Origin: Pseudoclavibacter chungangensis
GTDB lineage: Bacteria > Actinomycetota > Actinomycetes > Actinomycetales > Microbacteriaceae
Reading direction: 5' to 3'
DNA length: 64,000 nucleotides
NCBI RefSeq assembly: GCF_013410545.1
Contig: NZ_JACCFV010000001.1
Span: 3,224,001-3,288,000 of the forward strand
The notes under the pieces were generated by a model. It was not told where the DNA came from. It saw only the letters and a list, made by a program, of their open reading frames with translations, and made no database searches. Every line of letters starts with the position of its first letter. Positions within the stretch are counted from its first letter, which is position 1. Shown here piece by piece: positions 60,858-64,000 of this stretch. The position numbers and the translations under genes were made by a program.

Positions 60858-62065
60858 GCGTGCTCGGCCTGACGCTGCGGCAGCGTGGCGCGCACCCGCC
60901 ACCCCGCGGCCGGTGCACGCTCACCGGACGCGACGGGGCCCGCTTCGAGCGTCCCGTCGAACGCCGCGGCCCGCTCGCGCATGGCACACAGTCCGACGCC
61001 CGCCCCGAGCGAGCCCGCCGACGGGTCGGCGACACCGTCGTCGGTGACGGTCACGACGAGCCGATCGCCGTCCGTCGCGACCCGCACGGCGACGCGCGTC
61101 GCGCCGCGCGCGTAGCGGAGCGCGTTCGTGAGGGACTCCTGCACGATGCGGTAGACCGTCGTGCGGAGCGCGGGTTCATCGGCGCCGGCCGTGGCGTCCT
61201 CGTCGAGGACGACGGGGAGTCCCGCCGTCCGGAACTCTTCGACGAGCGAGGCGAGCGACGGCACGTCGTGGCCGGACGCCGCGATACCCGCGATATCCGG
61301 CCCATCCGGCTCGCGAAGCAGGCGGAGGATGCGCTGCATCTCGTCGACCGTGCGGGCACCGACGACGCCGAGCTGTTCGAGGGCGCTGCGCGCGCGCTCG
61401 GGATGACGTTCCCACCCGGTGCGGGCCCCGCCCGCGAGCGCGATCATGACCGTGACCGAGTGTGCGACGACATCGTGCATCTCGGCCGTGATGCGTGCCC
61501 GCTCGGCCGCCGCGGCGCGTTCCTCGCGCATGACGATCATCGCCTCGACCGCGGCCCGCCGCGCCCTGCTCGCCCGCACGGCGAGGCCGAGCGCGAGCGC
61601 CGCGAGCGCGGTCGGCTGCAACAGCACGAACGGGAGCACGTCGCGCAGCCCGAGCAGGACCGCGAGGCCGGCCGTCGCGAGGATCGTCGCCTCGCCGGCG
61701 AGGTAGGCGAGGATCGCGGTGCGCAACCTGGTCAGCGACGCGACGGCGTAGACGCCGAACACCGTCTCCAGCATCGCCACCGACGTGCCCTGGCTCGAGA
61801 TGGGGTTGAGCGCGGCGAGCGCCACGACGATCAGCAGGACCACGACCGGGTGGGATCGCCGCCACCAGAACGCGACGGCCACCCCCGCCGTGCACACGTA
61901 GCCGAGCCACGCGTACGCCGGTGGCGCCAGCACGAGCGCGACGAGCGCCGGCACCGTGCAGACGAGGATCACGAGCACGTCGCCGATGCGCGGACGCGCC
62001 GCGAACCAGCGCACGATCCGCGGACGCCGCGGAAGCGGATCGAGCAGCGGCGCATCGCCGACCAT
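60854..62065 (-). CDS. Sensor histidine kinase (HisKA_3 type)
   Basis: A 403-residue kinase. Four to five membrane segments occupy residues 28-165. The dimerisation box ARITAEMHDVVAHSVTVMI holds phospho-acceptor His197. The ATPase domain has ESLTNALRYARG (N box) and a GLCAMRERA G-box region. The ATG at 62065 follows GGGAGGGGAGG. With the NarL-type regulator it forms a two-component pair responding to an envelope signal. Confidence 0.9.
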   Translation of the reverse strand: MVGDAPLLDPLPRRPRIVRWFAARPRIGDVLVILVCTVPALVALVLAPPAYAWLGYVCTAGVAVAFWWRRSHPVVVLLIVVALAALNPISSQGTSVAMLETVFGVYAVASLTRLRTAILAYLAGEATILATAGLAVLLGLRDVLPFVLLQPTALAALALGLAVRASRARRAAVEAMIVMREERAAAAERARITAEMHDVVAHSVTVMIALAGGARTGWERHPERARSALEQLGVVGARTVDEMQRILRLLREPDGPDIAGIAASGHDVPSLASLVEEFRTAGLPVVLDEDATAGADEPALRTTVYRIVQESLTNALRYARGATRVAVRVATDGDRLVVTVTDDGVADPSAGSLGAGVGLCAMRERAAAFDGTLEAGPVASGERAPAAGWRVRATLPQRQAEHA

Positions 62066-62354
62066 CGAAACCCGCCTCCCCTCCCGGCGAAGCCGTTCGC
62101 CGCCGCGACCCACCGGCCCCTGCGAGCGTACGACCGAGCCGACCGAGCGACCACCACCCACGGGCTGAGGCACACGGGACGGACGGCCTCGACGCTTCCA
62201 CCCGTGGCCGGTGTCCCCCGCGGAACACGCTCCGTAGCGTGCTGGACATCCCGGCACCACCGAGCACCGCCCCCGACTCCACTCCAGCGCGGCACCACCA
62301 CCCCCGGCACCGACCGCGGCTCGGCACCGACCGCGCACCGAAAGGCACCGACGC
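62066..62354. promoter_or_regulatory. Divergent promoter region with inverted repeat
   Basis: CACGCT (62226-62231) and AGCGTG (62236-62241) form an inverted repeat that overlaps the possible -10 box TAGCGT (62235-62240) of the ABC transporter. It is a plausible site for the response regulator. No gene is seen in the 289 bp. Confidence 0.5.
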
Positions 62355-63089
62355 ATGCACACGACAAGCGACCCCGAGACCCGCCGACCTGACGCCCCGG
62401 GAACCACCTGGCTGCTCCGGGCCGAACGGATCGGCAAGCACTACGGGCACACCACGGCACTGCGTGACGCGTCGCTCACCCTGCAACCGGGCGAAGCGGT
62501 CGCGATCACCGGGCCCAGCGGATCGGGGAAGTCCACGCTGCTCCACGCCCTCGCGGGCATCATCGCCGTCGATACCGGCGACATCGTCGTGCGGCGCCCC
62601 GACGGCAGCGGCGTCGAGGACCTCGCGACGCTCGCCGACGCCGAACGCTCGGCGTTCCGCCTGCACCGATTCGGCTTCGTGTTCCAGCAGGGCCTGCTCG
62701 TCCCCGAGCTCACGGCGGGCGAGAACGTCGCGCTCCCGCTCCTGCTCGCGGGCAGCTCCCGCGCGCAGGCGCTGCAGCGGGCGGACGCGGAACTGGCCCG
62801 GCTCGACCTGGCGGGCCTCGGCGAGCGCCGCCCCGGCCAGCTCTCCGGCGGCCAGGCGCAGCGGGTCGCGATCGCCCGCGCGCTCGTCACCGGCCCCACG
62901 ATCGTGTTCGCCGACGAACCCACGGGCGCGCTCGACTCGCGGACCGCCGAGGATGTGCTCGACGCGCTGCTCGCGACCGTCGACGGCGACGCCCGTGCCC
63001 TCGTGATCGTCACCCACGACGAGCGGGTGGCAGCGCGCTGCGACCGCGTCGTGCACCTGCTCGACGGCCGGATCGTGGACGCACGATGA
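62355..63089 (+). CDS. MacB/LolD-type ABC transporter ATPase
   Basis: A 244-residue ATPase with Walker A GPSGSGKST, signature LSGGQAQRVAIARAL, Walker B IVFADEPTGALDS and H-loop VIVTHDERVA. The ALDS variant is typical of MacB/LolD/BceA-type ATPases. It starts at ATG and overlaps the FtsX-type permease by ATGA. Adjacent TCS genes suggest peptide-antibiotic or envelope-stress response. Confidence 0.9.
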   Translation: MHTTSDPETRRPDAPGTTWLLRAERIGKHYGHTTALRDASLTLQPGEAVAITGPSGSGKSTLLHALAGIIAVDTGDIVVRRPDGSGVEDLATLADAERSAFRLHRFGFVFQQGLLVPELTAGENVALPLLLAGSSRAQALQRADAELARLDLAGLGERRPGQLSGGQAQRVAIARALVTGPTIVFADEPTGALDSRTAEDVLDALLATVDGDARALVIVTHDERVAARCDRVVHLLDGRIVDAR

Positions 63090-64000
63090 ACGCCTCGCCC
63101 GCCCTGTTGCTCGCCCTCCCGCGTGGCTCGTGGTCGATCCTCACGTGGTTGCAGGTCCTCGCGTCGGCGGTTTCGACGCTGCTCGCCGTCGCCGTCGCGA
63201 TGCTCGCCATCGCCTACGGAACGGTCCCGACGGACGAGCCGGGGTACGCGGTCCTGTCCGTCGCGCTCGCCGGCCTGTCGATCGTCCCGCTCGTCACGCT
63301 GAGCTCGGCGAGCGCGGGCCTCACCGCCCGCAGCCGGGACGACCGACTCGCGACGCTGCGCCTCCTCGGCGCGAGCGCCGCGCGCGTGCGACGGATCGCG
63401 GTGACCGAGGTGACCGTTCTCGCGGCCATCGGCGTCGTCATCGGATCCGCCGTGTCGACGGCGCTCCCCGTCCTGCTCAGCGCGCTCACCGTCCACGGGC
63501 AGCCGCTCCGGGCCGCCGAGCTGTGGCTGCCGTGGTGGCTCGCCGCGTCCCTGCCACCGTTCCTCGTGGCGGTCGCGGCGGTGAGCGGCCTCGTCGGTCT
63601 GCGTCGCGTCGTGCTCTCGCCACTCGGCGTCCGCACACGGCCGGAGGCGCCGCGCATGAGCCCCCTCCGCGTGGTGGCCGCGCTCGTGGTGCTGGCGGGC
63701 GCCGTCGTCGTCACGCGCACCGTCTCGGACAGCTGGGGCGTCGTCGCGGTCGTCGGCGCGCTCGCCCTGACGATGATCGCGGTCATGTCGGTGCTCGGCC
63801 TCGTCGGCCCGTTCGTCGTGTCGCGGCTCGCGGCGGCCCGCGCCCGACGCACGTCCGACCCGGCGCGACTGATCGCTGTACGAGGCGTCGCCGACGATCC
63901 GCGCGCCGCGTGGCGGCAGGTGTCGGCACTCGCACCGGCGGCGTTCGTCCTCGTTCCCGCAGGCAGCATGCTCGGCTATCTCGAGGTCATCGGCGCGAGC
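63086..64000 (+). CDS. FtsX-like ABC permease (partial at window end)
   Basis: At least 305 residues are visible. Six or so hydrophobic segments occur, starting after WSILTWLQVLASAVSTLLAV, with SRDDRLATLRLLGASAARVR as the FtsX-type cytosolic loop. It forms the membrane part of the transporter with the preceding ATPase. The C-terminal part lies beyond the window. Confidence 0.85.
   Translation, partial: MNASPALLLALPRGSWSILTWLQVLASAVSTLLAVAVAMLAIAYGTVPTDEPGYAVLSVALAGLSIVPLVTLSSASAGLTARSRDDRLATLRLLGASAARVRRIAVTEVTVLAAIGVVIGSAVSTALPVLLSALTVHGQPLRAAELWLPWWLAASLPPFLVAVAAVSGLVGLRRVVLSPLGVRTRPEAPRMSPLRVVAALVVLAGAVVVTRTVSDSWGVVAVVGALALTMIAVMSVLGLVGPFVVSRLAAARARRTSDPARLIAVRGVADDPRAAWRQVSALAPAAFVLVPAGSMLGYLEVIGAS

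Noticed and set aside
59772..60872. Long plus-strand frame of 366 codons with a 15-residue repeat
   Set aside because: It is the translation of the 45-bp minisatellite followed by the antisense of the response-regulator gene; no ribosome-binding site or family match.

Overview
The window is chromosomal DNA from a high-GC Gram-positive actinobacterium. GC-rich codon use, lipoprotein ABC transporters, LytR-CpsA-Psr proteins, a DtxR-type iron box and many leaderless promoters (TAnnnT about 6 nt before the start codon) all point this way. A Microbacteriaceae-like organism is my best guess, by inference. Most genes sit in tight operons with ATGA or GTGA stop/start overlaps.

Layout. (1) 1-6160: amino-sugar or hexose catabolism. 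A PfkB kinase, ROK kinase and SIS isomerase (minus) diverge from a sugar ABC importer (plus). (2) 6270-12800: an MFS exporter, a small helix-turn-helix protein, an AI-2E-type permease, an XRE-cupin regulator facing a frameshifted, truncated flavin oxidoreductase, a sulfurtransferase and a LysR regulator. (3) 12970-21270: a metal-homeostasis block. An SmtB/ArsR sensor is coupled to a His-rich repeat protein, next to a Fur/Zur repressor, an MFS exporter and a peptide/nickel-type ABC importer whose two permeases are fused. (4) 21529-30735: a six-gene minus operon (two IrtAB-like ABC half-transporters, ECF S/T/A components, an MFS exporter) facing a TetR regulator across an iron box. It is probably siderophore or haem transport.

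(5) 30740-39160: an accessory island of unrecognised genes. It holds three tandem copies of a small partner gene (P). Copies 1 and 3 are each followed by an overlapping HExxH metalloprotease gene (M); copy 2 keeps only a short stub of M. P 5' ends and M 3' ends are almost identical between copies, while the sequence between them diverges. An ISL3 element has jumped into the terminator after M1, and a second ISL3 element lies beyond a membrane-protein gene. This is the best candidate for an undescribed system. (6) 39370-47640: tRNA-Ser(GCT), then a five-gene SWIM / DUF5691-like / MoxR ATPase / DUF5682-like / VWA operon resembling E. coli yehLMPQ. (7) 47771-55584: an acyltransferase-like membrane protein, two LCP ligases, tRNA-Ser(TGA), a HAD phosphatase, seryl-tRNA synthetase and a diacylglycerol-kinase-like lipid kinase. 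(8) 55635-59732: an NAD-salvage module (PRPP-synthetase-like, NAMPT-like, degenerate NUDIX/NrtR-like regulator) under a perfect palindrome. It is interrupted by a decayed toxin-antitoxin pair flanked by 88-bp direct repeats. (9) 59792-64000: a 45-bp minisatellite, a NarL-type two-component system and a divergent MacB/FtsX-type ABC transporter cut by the window edge.

A near-perfect hairpin of about 50 bp recurs four times (14289, 21443, 34152, 36851), mostly between convergent genes. It acts as a bidirectional terminator and, in one case, supplies a gene's stop codon.
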